From the NCBI GenBank assembly GCA_020062545.1, contig JAGUWD010000040.1:1-32973 (forward strand): DNA of 32,973 nucleotides, given 5' to 3'. Shown one piece after another: positions 1 to 9,737 of the stretch. Position 1 is the stretch's first letter; each line of letters starts with the position of its first letter. The stretch comes from Thermodesulfovibrionales bacterium. GTDB lineage: Bacteria > Nitrospirota > Thermodesulfovibrionia > Thermodesulfovibrionales > Dissulfurispiraceae. The position numbers and the translations under genes are program-made. A model generated the notes under the pieces. That model saw only the letters and a program-made list of their open reading frames with translations. It did not search any database and was not told the origin of the DNA.

Positions 1-106
1 CCTGTTGTGCTTATGGAGGACTTGCTTAAATTAGCAGGGTTAATTACTCTGTTCCTTAAATCTCATTTGACTGGTAAATATGTCCATACCAAGTGCCACC
101 GATGAG

Positions 107-1687
107 CTACATCTGCGTCCTTGCCTTAGCCTTCTGTACCTTAACCCTTCTACCCTTCATCATTATATCATCCACAGAGCGTATTACCCTGTCTGCAAGG
201 TCTTCAGGGACTTCAACAAAAGTAAACTTGTCAAGGACATCGATATTCCCGATCTTGCTGTAAGGAATATTCGCCTCCGAGGCAATAGACTTTACAATAT
301 CGGGTACCTTTATCCTGTCCTTCCTTCCTATTGTCATGAACAGACGAACCATCCCGTCCTTTGGTCCATCTTTAGCTCTGGCCTTTTCGTACCGTTCTTC
401 CACAGGCGTTTCTTTCACTTCCCCATAAGCAGCATAAAGTGCTGCTGCTGCAATGTCGCCGAAGCTATATTGTTCTGACAGCTCTTTAACAGCGGAAACA
501 TAGCTCGCGTGTTTATCCCCTTTTATTATCTCTTCTATATCCTTAGCAATGTTCTTCTCTCTTGCCTTAATAACATCTGCTGCCGTAGGCAGTCTCTTCC
601 TGTCTATTACTGTCTTTGCAGTCTTCTCTATAAGCCTCAAATGCCTGTATTCCCTCGGCGTGACAAGGGTAATCGCCATACCGGACTTCCCTGCCCTTCC
701 TGTCCTTCCAATCCTGTGTATATAGCTTTCAGGGTTCTGGGGAATGTTGTAATTGATCACGTGGGTCACATTCTGTATATCGAGTCCCCTTGCAGCCACA
801 TCGGTTGCAACGAGAATATCAAGCATGTTGTTTTTAAACTTGCTCATTACCTCTTCCCTTCTTGCCTGCGTATAGTCTCCATGAAGGGCGCCTGCATTGT
901 ATCCCATCTGTGCAAGCTTCATGGAAACTTCATCAACCTCACGCTTTGTATGACAGAATACAATGGCTAACTGCGGGTCTTCCACATCGATTAATCTTGA
1001 AAGGGCGTTTATTTTGTCCTCTTCTCTGACCTCGTAGAATATCTGCTTTATCTTGGGGACAACAACGTCTTTTGTATTCACCTTTACCTTTTCGGGGCTT
1101 TTCATATACTTTTTCGCAATGCTCATTATGGGCTGGGGCATTGTGGCTGAAAACAAAAGGGTCTGTCTCTCTGCTGGCGTGGTCTTAAGTATTGTCTCTA
1201 TATCCTCAATAAAGCCCATATTAAGCATCTCATCGGCTTCGTCGAGAACCACGATTTTTATATCTGAAAGGGAAATGGTCTTCCTGTTTATGTGGTCTAT
1301 AACGCGACCGGGAGTTCCCACAATGACATCCACGCCGCGTTGCAATGCCTTTATCTGACGTTCAATGGAAGTGCCTCCATAGACAGGCAGTACATTGATT
1401 TTTCTGTATTTCCCTATCTTGTTGATCTCTTGGGAGACCTGTACTGCGAGTTCTCTTGTGGGTTCAAGTATAATAGCAAAAGGATTTTTGCCCTTCCGGC
1501 ATTTCTCGACTATAGGAATACCAAAGGCAGCGGTTTTGCCTGTACCTGTCTGTGCCTGCCCGACAATATCCAATCCTTCTAATAACAACGGGATTGCGGA
1601 GACCTGAATCGGTGTCGGCTCCTCAAACCCTATCTCTGATATGGACTTCAATGTCTCTTTACTTAAAGAAAAATCTTCAAACTTCAT
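107..1687 (-). CDS. deaD: DEAD-box ATP-dependent RNA helicase (DeaD/CsdA type)
   Basis: An ATP-dependent RNA helicase that remodels RNA, typically in ribosome assembly, mRNA turnover and cold adaptation. Seen in the 526-residue product: the Q motif (PTPIQ, residues 24-28), Walker A AQTGTGKT (45-52), PTRELA (76-81), TPGR (125-128), DEAD (149-152), SAT near 180, ARGLDI and HRIGRTGR in the second RecA domain. The C-terminal region, about residues 447-515, looks like the DbpA RNA-binding domain, which separates DeaD/CsdA from shorter RhlE-type helicases. The ATG is preceded by a GAGAGG Shine-Dalgarno. The gene is divergent from glyQ and its leader carries a terminator-like hairpin (1720-1753), suggesting attenuation. 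Family assignment is firm; the exact cellular role is inferred. Confidence 0.95.
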   Translation of the reverse strand: MKFEDFSLSKETLKSISEIGFEEPTPIQVSAIPLLLEGLDIVGQAQTGTGKTAAFGIPIVEKCRKGKNPFAIILEPTRELAVQVSQEINKIGKYRKINVLPVYGGTSIERQIKALQRGVDVIVGTPGRVIDHINRKTISLSDIKIVVLDEADEMLNMGFIEDIETILKTTPAERQTLLFSATMPQPIMSIAKKYMKSPEKVKVNTKDVVVPKIKQIFYEVREEDKINALSRLIDVEDPQLAIVFCHTKREVDEVSMKLAQMGYNAGALHGDYTQARREEVMSKFKNNMLDILVATDVAARGLDIQNVTHVINYNIPQNPESYIHRIGRTGRAGKSGMAITLVTPREYRHLRLIEKTAKTVIDRKRLPTAADVIKAREKNIAKDIEEIIKGDKHASYVSAVKELSEQYSFGDIAAAALYAAYGEVKETPVEERYEKARAKDGPKDGMVRLFMTIGRKDRIKVPDIVKSIASEANIPYSKIGNIDVLDKFTFVEVPEDLADRVIRSVDDIMMKGRRVKVQKAKARTQM

Positions 1688-1719
1688 TCTTTCTAACCTC
1701 TCTTAATTTTGTTCCAAAT

Positions 1720-1753
1720 AAAAACCCTCAGGGTTTCTAAAATCTTCTGAGGG
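1720..1753 (-). terminator. Terminator-like hairpin in the helicase 5' leader
   Basis: On the minus strand CCCTCAG (1753-1747) pairs with CTGAGGG (1731-1725) around a 15-nt loop and is followed at once by TTTTTAT. It lies between the predicted promoter (1778-1807) and the helicase ATG at 1687, so it would end or attenuate the helicase transcript rather than an upstream gene, because upstream is the divergent glyQ. Confidence 0.6.
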
Positions 1754-1777
1754 ATTAAATGAAACTTATTTATATTT

Positions 1778-1807
1778 AGTATATGCTTACACATGTTGTT
1801 GTGTCAA
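1778..1807 (-). promoter_or_regulatory. Predicted sigma-70 promoter of the helicase gene
   Basis: Minus-strand TTGACA (1807-1802), 18-nt spacer, TATACT (1783-1778). This predicts a start near 1771 and a leader of about 84 nt containing the terminator-like hairpin at 1720-1753. Confidence 0.6.
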
Positions 1808-1824
1808 CAAAAATGACCTTTTAT

Positions 1825-1852
1825 TTGACAAAGGATTCGGTTTTTATATAAC
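1825..1852 (+). promoter_or_regulatory. Predicted sigma-70 promoter of glyQS
   Basis: TTGACA (1825-1830), 16-nt spacer, TATAAC (1847-1852). It predicts a start near 1859 and a structured leader of about 95 nt before the glyQ ATG at 1955. Confidence 0.55.
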
Positions 1853-1863
1853 ATTTTTATTCA

Positions 1864-1891
1864 TTTTAAAAGGGGCTTTGCCCTTTTAAAA
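1864..1891 (+). promoter_or_regulatory. Long hairpin in the glyQ leader
   Basis: A 12-bp stem with one bulged G and a TTT loop: TTTTAAAAGGGGC against GCCCTTTTAAAA. The A-GC-T layout resembles a bidirectional intrinsic terminator, but no clean T tract follows the full stem. It lies inside the predicted glyQ transcript, so it may attenuate glyQS. No T-box consensus was found. Confidence 0.4.
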
Positions 1892-1922
1892 ATTCAATGA
1901 TGAAAAAAATTTCATTATTTAT

Positions 1923-1949
1923 GGAGTTTGAGGGACAGAGTTCCTCAAA
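1923..1949 (+). promoter_or_regulatory. Shine-Dalgarno separated from the glyQ ATG by a hairpin
   Basis: GGAG at 1923-1926 is followed immediately by a perfect 7-bp hairpin, TTTGAGG (1927-1933) with CCTCAAA (1943-1949), then five bases and the ATG at 1955. In linear sequence the ribosome-binding site is too far away (28 nt). With the hairpin folded, the effective spacing becomes about 5 nt. This is the only good explanation I see for initiation at the conserved start. Confidence 0.45.
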
Positions 1950-1954
1950 GATAT

Positions 1955-2839
1955 ATGTACTTTCAAGATTTGATTTTAAAATTGCATGAATTCTGGTCTA
2001 AGAAAGGCTGCATCCTTCTTCAGCCTTACGATATAGAGGTTGGAGCAGGGACATTCCATCCTGCCACTTTCTTCAGGGTGCTCGGTCCTGAGCCATGGAA
2101 GACAGCCTATGTAGAACCATCGAGAAGACCTACAGACGGGAGATACGGCGAAAATCCGAACAGGCTTCAACACTATTACCAGTATCAGGTCATACTAAAA
2201 CCGTCTCCTCTCGAGAGTCAGGAACTCTATCTCGAAAGCCTTTCGCATATCGGCATAGACCCTTTAAAACATGACATCCGCTTCGTCGAAGATGACTGGG
2301 AGTCTCCAACATTGGGTGCATGGGGGCTCGGATGGGAGGTCTGGCTCGACGGCATGGAAATAACGCAATTCACATACTTCCAGCAGGTCGGAGGAATAGA
2401 CCTGAAGCCCGTATCCGTAGAAATAACCTACGGCCTTGAAAGAATAACCATGTATTTGCAGGAAATCGATAATGTCTTTGATATTGAGTGGTGCAAAGGG
2501 ATAAAATATGGCGAAATACACAAACAGGAAGAAATAGAGTTTTCAAAATTCAATTTTGACTACGCAAATACAGAATTACTCATAAGGCAGTTCGACTCCT
2601 ACGAAAAAGAGTCGAAAAGCATGAACGAGTTGGGATTGGTGCTTCCGTCATATGAATATTGTCTGAAATGCTCGCATACGTTCAATCTCCTCGATGCGCG
2701 TGGCGTTCTCTCTGTAACAGAAAGAACCGGTTACATCGCCCGGGTGAGGGCACTTGCAAAGCTCTGTGCAGAGGCATTTCTAAAACAAAGGGAAGACAAG
2801 GGGTTTCCTCTTTTAAAAACAGTAAAGAGTGACCTGTGA
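1955..2839 (+). CDS. glyQ: Glycyl-tRNA synthetase alpha subunit
   Basis: Catalytic alpha subunit of the bacterial alpha2beta2 glycyl-tRNA synthetase, which charges tRNA-Gly. The product (294 residues from the chosen ATG) begins [14 protein letters not shown] and contains the family hallmarks [24 protein letters not shown] and the class II core with YGLERI. The frame is open from a TTG at 1928, but homologues start at MxFQD, so the ATG at 1955 is preferred; its Shine-Dalgarno appears to be presented by a hairpin. glyS follows after six bases, so the two form an operon. Confidence 0.95.
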   Translation: MYFQDLILKLHEFWSKKGCILLQPYDIEVGAGTFHPATFFRVLGPEPWKTAYVEPSRRPTDGRYGENPNRLQHYYQYQVILKPSPLESQELYLESLSHIGIDPLKHDIRFVEDDWESPTLGAWGLGWEVWLDGMEITQFTYFQQVGGIDLKPVSVEITYGLERITMYLQEIDNVFDIEWCKGIKYGEIHKQEEIEFSKFNFDYANTELLIRQFDSYEKESKSMNELGLVLPSYEYCLKCSHTFNLLDARGVLSVTERTGYIARVRALAKLCAEAFLKQREDKGFPLLKTVKSDL

Positions 2840-2845
2840 TGAGTT

Positions 2846-4957
2846 ATGAGTAAAAAAATAGAAAAAACAATTAACAATAATCCATCACCTATTACCCATT
2901 GCCCGTTACTATTATTAGAGATAGGAACAGAAGAGATACCTGCACGGTTTCTTCATGATGCGATCATAAAACTCAGAGAAAACGCTGAAAAAATATTCTC
3001 TGAACACAGGCTGCTTTATAAATCCATAAAGACATATGCCACTCCAAGAAGATTATCTATGATCGCAGAAGTAGATCCGGTGCAGAAGGCAGCAGAAATA
3101 GAAATATGGGGCCCTCCTGTGAATGCTGCATTCGACAGGAACGGTAAGCCAACAAAGGCAGCGGAGTCATTTGCAAAAACGCACGGTTTGTGTGTTAAAG
3201 ATTTAGTAAAAAAGGAAAAGGGCAAAGGCAATTACGTAGTGGCAGTAATCAAAGAAGCTGCACAGCAGACAATAGATTTGCTGCCCGAGATATTGCCAAA
3301 ACTTATCTTATCGCTAAATTTTCCAAAATCGATGAGGTGGGGCAGCGGTAGTTTGAGATTTGCCAGGCCGATTCACTGGATATTTTCAATATATGACAAC
3401 AAAAAGATTTCCTTTGAGATAGACGGCCTGAAAAGCAGCAATATGACAAGAGGACACAGGTTCCTCTCTCCCGCAGCCTTTGAAATAAAGGATTGCAAGG
3501 CATATATCAATCTGCTCAGGAACAATTTCGTTATCCTCGATCCTGATGAACGAAAGAAAATAATCGTGGATGGGGCACAAAAACTTGCATCATCTGTGGA
3601 TGCCTTTTTAATAGAAGACGAAGACCTTCTTCAACATGTAACGTATCTTGTGGAATACCCAGTGCCGGTGCTTGGAACTTTTCCAGTAGAATATCTATAT
3701 CTGCCGAAGGAGTTGCTTATAACAGTGATGAAGGGGCACCAGAAATATTTTGCCCTTCAGGATGCTCAGGGCAAACTCACAAACCATTTCATCATTGTGA
3801 GCAATACAAAAAATGACAATGCAGAGATAATTAAAAAAGGCGCCGAGAAGGTCATAAAGGCACGCTTTGAGGATGCACGTTTTTATTATGAAGAGGATAA
3901 AAAAATCCCTCTTAATAAAAGAGTTAAGGAATTGAAAAAGGTCATTTACCACGAAAAGCTCGGAAATCTCTATGATAAAAGCTGTCGAATAGCCTTAATT
4001 GCTGATTTTATAGCAGATAAATGCTGTCCCGAAAAAAAGGAAGACATACACACTGCCGCCTTATTGTCAAAAACAGACCTTATTTCCGGCGTTGTAGGAG
4101 AATTCCCAGAATTGCAGGGAATAATGGGTGGGTATTATGCATTAAATGACGGCTATAATAAAGATATTGCAAAGGCACTGTCAGAACAATATCTCCCGGC
4201 CTTTTCAGGCGATAGGCTGCCTGAAACTCCAATAGGGGCAGTCTTGAGCCTGTCTGATAAGCTGGATAATATAGCGTCATTCTTTATGTTAGGACTCACA
4301 CCAACAGGCACAGAAGACCCATTTGCACTAAGGAGGCAGGCACTTGGAATAATTTCCATACTCATAAAGAACCGTTACAATCTTAATATTTATGAACTCA
4401 TGGATAAGTCATTACAGGCATTTGAGCTTGATAATAAAGAAGTCCTCATGAATGATCTGATTAAATTCTTTGAGCAGAGAATTGAGCCCCTGTTTCAGTC
4501 ACACGGCTATCCCCTTGACTCCATATCTGCCGTCATGAGCTTTGTTAAAGACAAGCCTATTTACACAATAAAAGAAAGGCTTGACGCCATACAAAAATTA
4601 AAAGGAGAAACAGGTTACGAGTCGTTCCTCCTCGCGATCAAAAGGATAAATAATATAGCGCCGAAAGCCGGTTATGAGTCAAAAGTTGCTAATTATGAGT
4701 TATTTGAACAGGATGAGGAAAAAAATCTTTATAAAGCAGTTGAAGCCTTGACTCCTCAGATAAATTCTTTACTTGATGACCATAAATATTATGACGCGAT
4801 CAATGCCTTAATGACGCTAAAAGAGCCGATAAATATTTTCTTCGACAAAGTCCTCGTTATGGACAAACGGGAAGAGATAAAACAGAACCGCCTCTCATTG
4901 ATTAAGACAATCCGCGACATCGCGCTGCAGATAGCGGATTTTTCAAAGTTAAGTTAG
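2846..4957 (+). CDS. glyS: Glycyl-tRNA synthetase beta subunit
   Basis: Beta subunit that binds tRNA and partners GlyQ. The 703-residue length is normal. Visible: the N-terminal LEIGTEEIPARF block, the HD-like region with HEKLGNL, SKTDL and EFPELQGIMGGYYA, and a C-terminal DALR-type anticodon-binding segment. Two stretches look like inserted repeat DNA translated in frame: residues about 8-21, before LEIGTEEIP (2882-2913), and residues about 609-620 in the C-terminal part (4671-4705), both with about 7-nt periodicity. No strong Shine-Dalgarno precedes the ATG, so translation is probably coupled to glyQ. Confidence 0.95.
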   Translation: MSKKIEKTINNNPSPITHCPLLLLEIGTEEIPARFLHDAIIKLRENAEKIFSEHRLLYKSIKTYATPRRLSMIAEVDPVQKAAEIEIWGPPVNAAFDRNGKPTKAAESFAKTHGLCVKDLVKKEKGKGNYVVAVIKEAAQQTIDLLPEILPKLILSLNFPKSMRWGSGSLRFARPIHWIFSIYDNKKISFEIDGLKSSNMTRGHRFLSPAAFEIKDCKAYINLLRNNFVILDPDERKKIIVDGAQKLASSVDAFLIEDEDLLQHVTYLVEYPVPVLGTFPVEYLYLPKELLITVMKGHQKYFALQDAQGKLTNHFIIVSNTKNDNAEIIKKGAEKVIKARFEDARFYYEEDKKIPLNKRVKELKKVIYHEKLGNLYDKSCRIALIADFIADKCCPEKKEDIHTAALLSKTDLISGVVGEFPELQGIMGGYYALNDGYNKDIAKALSEQYLPAFSGDRLPETPIGAVLSLSDKLDNIASFFMLGLTPTGTEDPFALRRQALGIISILIKNRYNLNIYELMDKSLQAFELDNKEVLMNDLIKFFEQRIEPLFQSHGYPLDSISAVMSFVKDKPIYTIKERLDAIQKLKGETGYESFLLAIKRINNIAPKAGYESKVANYELFEQDEEKNLYKAVEALTPQINSLLDDHKYYDAINALMTLKEPINIFFDKVLVMDKREEIKQNRLSLIKTIRDIALQIADFSKLS
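2882..2913 (+). repeat. Heptad-periodic tract inside glyS (N-terminus)
   Basis: Units such as cacctat, tacccat, tgcccgt, tactatt follow one another every seven bases. The tract is translated as a short non-conserved N-terminal insertion in GlyS. Same family style as the tracts at 4671, 23153, 24484, 29805 and 31340. Confidence 0.5.
4671..4705 (+). repeat. Heptad-periodic tract inside glyS (C-terminal part)
   Basis: Five consecutive 7-nt units: gttatga, gtcaaaa, gttgcta, attatga, gttattt. The 35 nt are translated in frame into a segment that does not look like the conserved GlyS core. Confidence 0.5.
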
Positions 4958-5004
4958 CATTAAGGCTGTAAAGGTCTTTCTAAAATCTATTTTGGACAGA
5001 TAAG

Positions 5005-5052
5005 AGTTGAATAGGTTTCAAACTTTAATGGTAGGCACGAGGGGTATCGAAC
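5005..5052 (-). repeat. tRNA-Val 3'-end fragment with flank (inverted copy)
   Basis: Read on the minus strand, these 48 nt match 13467-13514 at 46 of 48 positions. They comprise the T-loop and 3' acceptor half of tRNA-Val(GAC), a two-base mismatch (CA instead of TG) just after the tRNA end, and 24 identical bases of downstream flank. The rest of the tRNA is absent, so this is not a functional tRNA gene. It lies between the convergent ends of glyS and the octaheme cytochrome gene. Confidence 0.9.
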
Positions 5053-5083
5053 TCTTTTGGTGATGAGGTATGCCGTTTTTTTT

Positions 5084-5115
5084 AAGAGAGGGGATGCGAT
5101 ATCCCCTCTCTCTTT
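5084..5115 (+). terminator. Intrinsic terminator after glyS
   Basis: A perfect 12-bp stem (5084-5095 with 5101-5112; core GAGAGGGG against CCCCTCTC), a five-base loop and a T run on the plus strand. It ends the glyQS transcript. On the minus strand the hairpin follows the cytochrome stop codon but has no T tract. Confidence 0.85.
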
Positions 5116-5124
5116 TTATTAAAA

Positions 5125-6357
5125 TTAATGTCTTGCAGACGCTTTTTCAGCCCTTAGTTTCGCAGCCTCGTCTTTGATCTTCTGCAATGTCTCTTTCATT
5201 GGCGCCCAGCCGTACCAGTGCATATAATCTGGGTTCATGTGGAATGCTCCCTGAAATGTTCTCATCCTGTATTCAAGGAACATGAGATAGAGGTCTTGCT
5301 CTATGGAACTCTTTGCCTCGTAGAACTGAAGCAGGTCAGGGGCAAATGTCCAGTCTGCAGGCTTCTGAAGCACACCGTCTTTGTAAAGACCCTGCACTAC
5401 CCTTATAGCGGTTGCAAATACCTTGTCCACATCTTTTATGACCATGTCTCCTGCCTCAAGCTGCTTTTTGGCATAGGAGGCTCCATGACACTTTGAGCAG
5501 ACATTAATCATCTTGTCCCTTTCCTTCTGGAAATCTTCTTTTGTGAGACGTGCAACCTTGCCGGCCTTTACAACATCCAGCCTTGCTGTAGGATTTCCTT
5601 TTTCGTCAAGAACTCCGAGCGCCTGAAGAATTGTAACCCTGTCATTCAACCAGTCCTTGTCATCTTCAGGAAGCCTCAATGCAAGGAAGCCCCATGCTGT
5701 CATAACTCCATGATTTCCTTCCTGCATATGGCATGTCTGGCATGTTGGTGCCCTTTTGCTTTTAGCGCCTTCTATCTGCCAGATAGTTCCGTGCTTTGAT
5801 GTTGACCACATCTCCCACTGGGGATGGTCAAATCCCATGTGGCATGTCTGGCAAGCCCTCGGGTCCTGTGCCTCTGACTTCTTAAATGAATGCCTTGTAT
5901 GGCATGAGTCGCACTGGGCATTTCCATAGCGGTACATGGCTTTCTCGGCATCTGATTTTACTCCTATCTTATGACAGCTTGAACATCCTTTGTATCCCTC
6001 ACCTACAACTGCCTTTGGTTGATGTGACCACATGGGCATTGCACTCGATGCAATCCAACCCAGGTGATGTTTCCCTGATTTAAACTGATCCACCTGTTTC
6101 TGGTGACATCCGGCACATGTCTCGGGGGTCGGCATTTTTGCCAGCTTTGCGTCATCCATCTTTTTATGGTCCGAGCCGTGACATGATGAGCAGTCAACGC
6201 CTTTCTTTGACATTTTCCCCTCGAGATGCTGCTTGACCACACCTGGGGTTACCTTCTTATGGCAATCGATGCACACACTTTTAGGGGCTGCCGCAAATGA
6301 CAGGCTGCTCATGGACAGAACAAATACAAATGCAAGCACTATTCTGAGATGCTTCAT
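5125..6357 (-). CDS. Octaheme c-type cytochrome, hydroxylamine oxidoreductase-like
   Basis: A periplasmic multiheme cytochrome. Residues 1-23 form a signal peptide. Eight CXXCH motifs start at residues 29, 56, 81, 125, 149, 169, 206 and 287; the last stands apart from the first seven, the spacing expected of the HAO family. Near the C-terminus lies YMHWYGW (378-384), the region where HAO carries its haem-crosslinking tyrosine. I cannot tell from sequence alone whether either Tyr does this. With the crosslink, family members oxidise hydroxylamine or hydrazine; without it they mostly reduce nitrite or hydroxylamine. No quinol-oxidising partner is adjacent. A strong AGGAGG precedes the ATG, and a TATGA-N6-TCATA box lies upstream. 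The fold family is fairly secure, the reaction open. Confidence 0.85.
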   Translation of the reverse strand: MKHLRIVLAFVFVLSMSSLSFAAAPKSVCIDCHKKVTPGVVKQHLEGKMSKKGVDCSSCHGSDHKKMDDAKLAKMPTPETCAGCHQKQVDQFKSGKHHLGWIASSAMPMWSHQPKAVVGEGYKGCSSCHKIGVKSDAEKAMYRYGNAQCDSCHTRHSFKKSEAQDPRACQTCHMGFDHPQWEMWSTSKHGTIWQIEGAKSKRAPTCQTCHMQEGNHGVMTAWGFLALRLPEDDKDWLNDRVTILQALGVLDEKGNPTARLDVVKAGKVARLTKEDFQKERDKMINVCSKCHGASYAKKQLEAGDMVIKDVDKVFATAIRVVQGLYKDGVLQKPADWTFAPDLLQFYEAKSSIEQDLYLMFLEYRMRTFQGAFHMNPDYMHWYGWAPMKETLQKIKDEAAKLRAEKASARH

Positions 6358-6505
6358 GGTCTCCTCCTCTTTTTAATTTTAGTTATAAAAAATGGTGCGA
6401 AACCTTTCTCTGCCTGTAATCCCTCCTTTCTGCCCCTGATTTACTCTCCCCAAAAGTATGCCAGAACTACGATAGAAAAGCGGATTTTATTTTTTGAACA
6501 CTATA

Positions 6506-6549
6506 ATAATAACGAGAAAATTTCAGCAGGAATATGATTTATATCATAT
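6506..6549 (-). promoter_or_regulatory. CRP/FNR-type activated promoter of the octaheme cytochrome
   Basis: A perfect palindrome ATATGAT-N4-ATCATAT at 6532-6549 (core TATGA-N6-TCATA). Its centre (6540.5) is 29.5 nt from the proximal edge of a TATTAT -10 hexamer (minus strand 6511-6506), so it sits at -41.5 in the class II position, with a predicted start near 6499 and a leader of about 142 nt. The same layout recurs at 27946-27989 and 28050-28092. Confidence 0.65.
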
Positions 6550-6585
6550 AGACATCATGGAATACAGGGTATATATCTTTCCGGA

Positions 6586-8762
<2,177 letters not shown>

Positions 8763-9044
8763 TTACACATTAACTGCTGCTGCCGGTACTTCCACAGGAT
8801 ATACGCTGATCTTCGTCCTCGTCTTATCCTTCCTTTCATACCTGACAACACCGTCTATCAATGCAAAGAGGGTATCGTCAGAGCCTTTTCCCACATTATT
8901 GCCTGGATGAAACCTTGTTCCGCGTTGCCTTACAAGTATATTCCCTGCACGAACAATCTGTCCGCCAAATCTTTTTACACCAAGTCTTTTTGCCTCGCTA
9001 TCGCGGCCGTTTCTTGAACTTCCGACTCCTTTTTTATGTGCCAT
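8763..9044 (-). CDS. rpmA: 50S ribosomal protein L27
   Basis: Large-subunit protein whose N-terminus reaches towards the peptidyl transferase centre. The 93-residue product begins directly with [16 protein letters not shown], without the cleavable N-terminal extension known in Firmicutes, and contains [20 protein letters not shown] and GVGKGSD-like blocks typical of L27. GGAGG before the ATG overlaps the rplU stop codon; the genes are separated by two bases. It forms a classic rplU-rpmA-obg operon. Confidence 0.98.
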   Translation of the reverse strand: MAHKKGVGSSRNGRDSEAKRLGVKRFGGQIVRAGNILVRQRGTRFHPGNNVGKGSDDTLFALIDGVVRYERKDKTRTKISVYPVEVPAAAVNV

Positions 9045-9046
9045 CT

Positions 9047-9361
9047 TTAACCTCCAATGATCTCTTTAATCTTTAGGGTTGTATACTGCTGCCTGTGCCC
9101 TCTTAATTTCCTGTGAGCCTTTTTTGGTCGCGGGCCAAACACAAGCACCTTGGGCATCCTGCCTGCTTCTACGATCTCGGCCTTTACGCTTGCGCCTTCG
9201 ATATACGGCTTTCCGCAAACTATTTTATCATCCTTTGAAACCATTAAAACCTTATCTAATATTATCTCGGAATTAACTTCTCCTCTGATCTTTTCAACAC
9301 AAACCTTATCGCCAGCAGAAACCCTTATCTGTTCACCGCCTGTCTGTATTATTGCATACAT
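9047..9361 (-). CDS. rplU: 50S ribosomal protein L21
   Basis: Large-subunit protein binding 23S rRNA. The 104-residue product starts [14 protein letters not shown] and ends with the conserved [15 protein letters not shown] region. The ribosome-binding site GGAGGTGAT is a near-perfect match to the 16S tail. It is the first gene of rplU-rpmA-(terminator)-obgE-proB, transcribed from a promoter overlapping the divergent one of the FmdB-like gene. Confidence 0.98.
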   Translation of the reverse strand: MYAIIQTGGEQIRVSAGDKVCVEKIRGEVNSEIILDKVLMVSKDDKIVCGKPYIEGASVKAEIVEAGRMPKVLVFGPRPKKAHRKLRGHRQQYTTLKIKEIIGG

Positions 9362-9390
9362 AATATCACCTCCGAATTAATTAGAAAACT

Positions 9391-9420
9391 ATATTACCAG
9401 TTCTTGACCTGTTTAATCAA
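9391..9420 (-). promoter_or_regulatory. Predicted sigma-70 promoter of rplU
   Basis: Minus-strand TTGATT (9420-9415), 18-nt spacer, TAATAT (9396-9391). It overlaps face to face with the plus-strand promoter at 9404-9433, so the two probably compete. Confidence 0.55.
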
Positions 9421-9433
9421 GCTCAGTTATATT
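9404..9433 (+). promoter_or_regulatory. Predicted sigma-70 promoter of the FmdB-like gene
   Basis: TTGACC (9404-9409), 18-nt spacer, TATATT (9428-9433), with a start near 9440 and an AGGAGG at 9455-9460 ahead of the ATG. Confidence 0.55.
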
Positions 9434-9468
9434 TATATAGTAGCATTAAGTTTCAGGAGGTGTCAGCT

Positions 9469-9735
9469 ATGCCCATATACGAATACGAATGCCTACAGTG
9501 CGGGAAAAACCACGAGATAATGCAAAAATTCAGCGATGAGCCTTTAAGCACATGCCCTGAATGCGGTGGTCGGATAAAGAAACTCATATCAAATACTTCG
9601 TTTGTGTTGAAAGGAAGTGGTTGGTATGTGACAGACTATGCGTCACCCGAAAGGAAAAAGGCTATTGATTCCGAAAAAGGCACTTCATCTGAAGCAAAGA
9701 CAGAGACAAAAAAAGAAGCGGTTACAACAAAATAA
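9469..9735 (+). CDS. FmdB-family zinc-ribbon regulatory protein
   Basis: A small protein of 88 residues beginning [12 protein letters not shown], with a second CPECG knuckle, then a conserved hydrophobic [17 protein letters not shown] segment and a low-complexity Lys/Glu tail. These are the marks of the FmdB/CxxC_CxxC_SSSS family, whose role is poorly known. The frame is open from a GTG at 9460, but the ATG at 9469 matches the family start and has AGGAGG eight bases upstream. The next gene begins two bases after its stop. Confidence 0.85.
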   Translation: MPIYEYECLQCGKNHEIMQKFSDEPLSTCPECGGRIKKLISNTSFVLKGSGWYVTDYASPERKKAIDSEKGTSSEAKTETKKEAVTTK

Positions 9736-9737
9736 TC

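Noticed and set aside
1-106. Gene or RNA at the window start
   Set aside because: No open frame with a start signal, terminator or conserved RNA fold was seen; it is the downstream flank of the helicase gene.
80-478. Plus-strand open frames across the helicase gene
   Set aside because: They lie antisense to a well-conserved helicase and have no recognisable domain or ribosome-binding site.
1859-1954. T-box riboswitch upstream of glyQS
   Set aside because: No T-box consensus (TGGAACCGCG-like bulge sequence) or Stem I features are present; only simple hairpins are visible.
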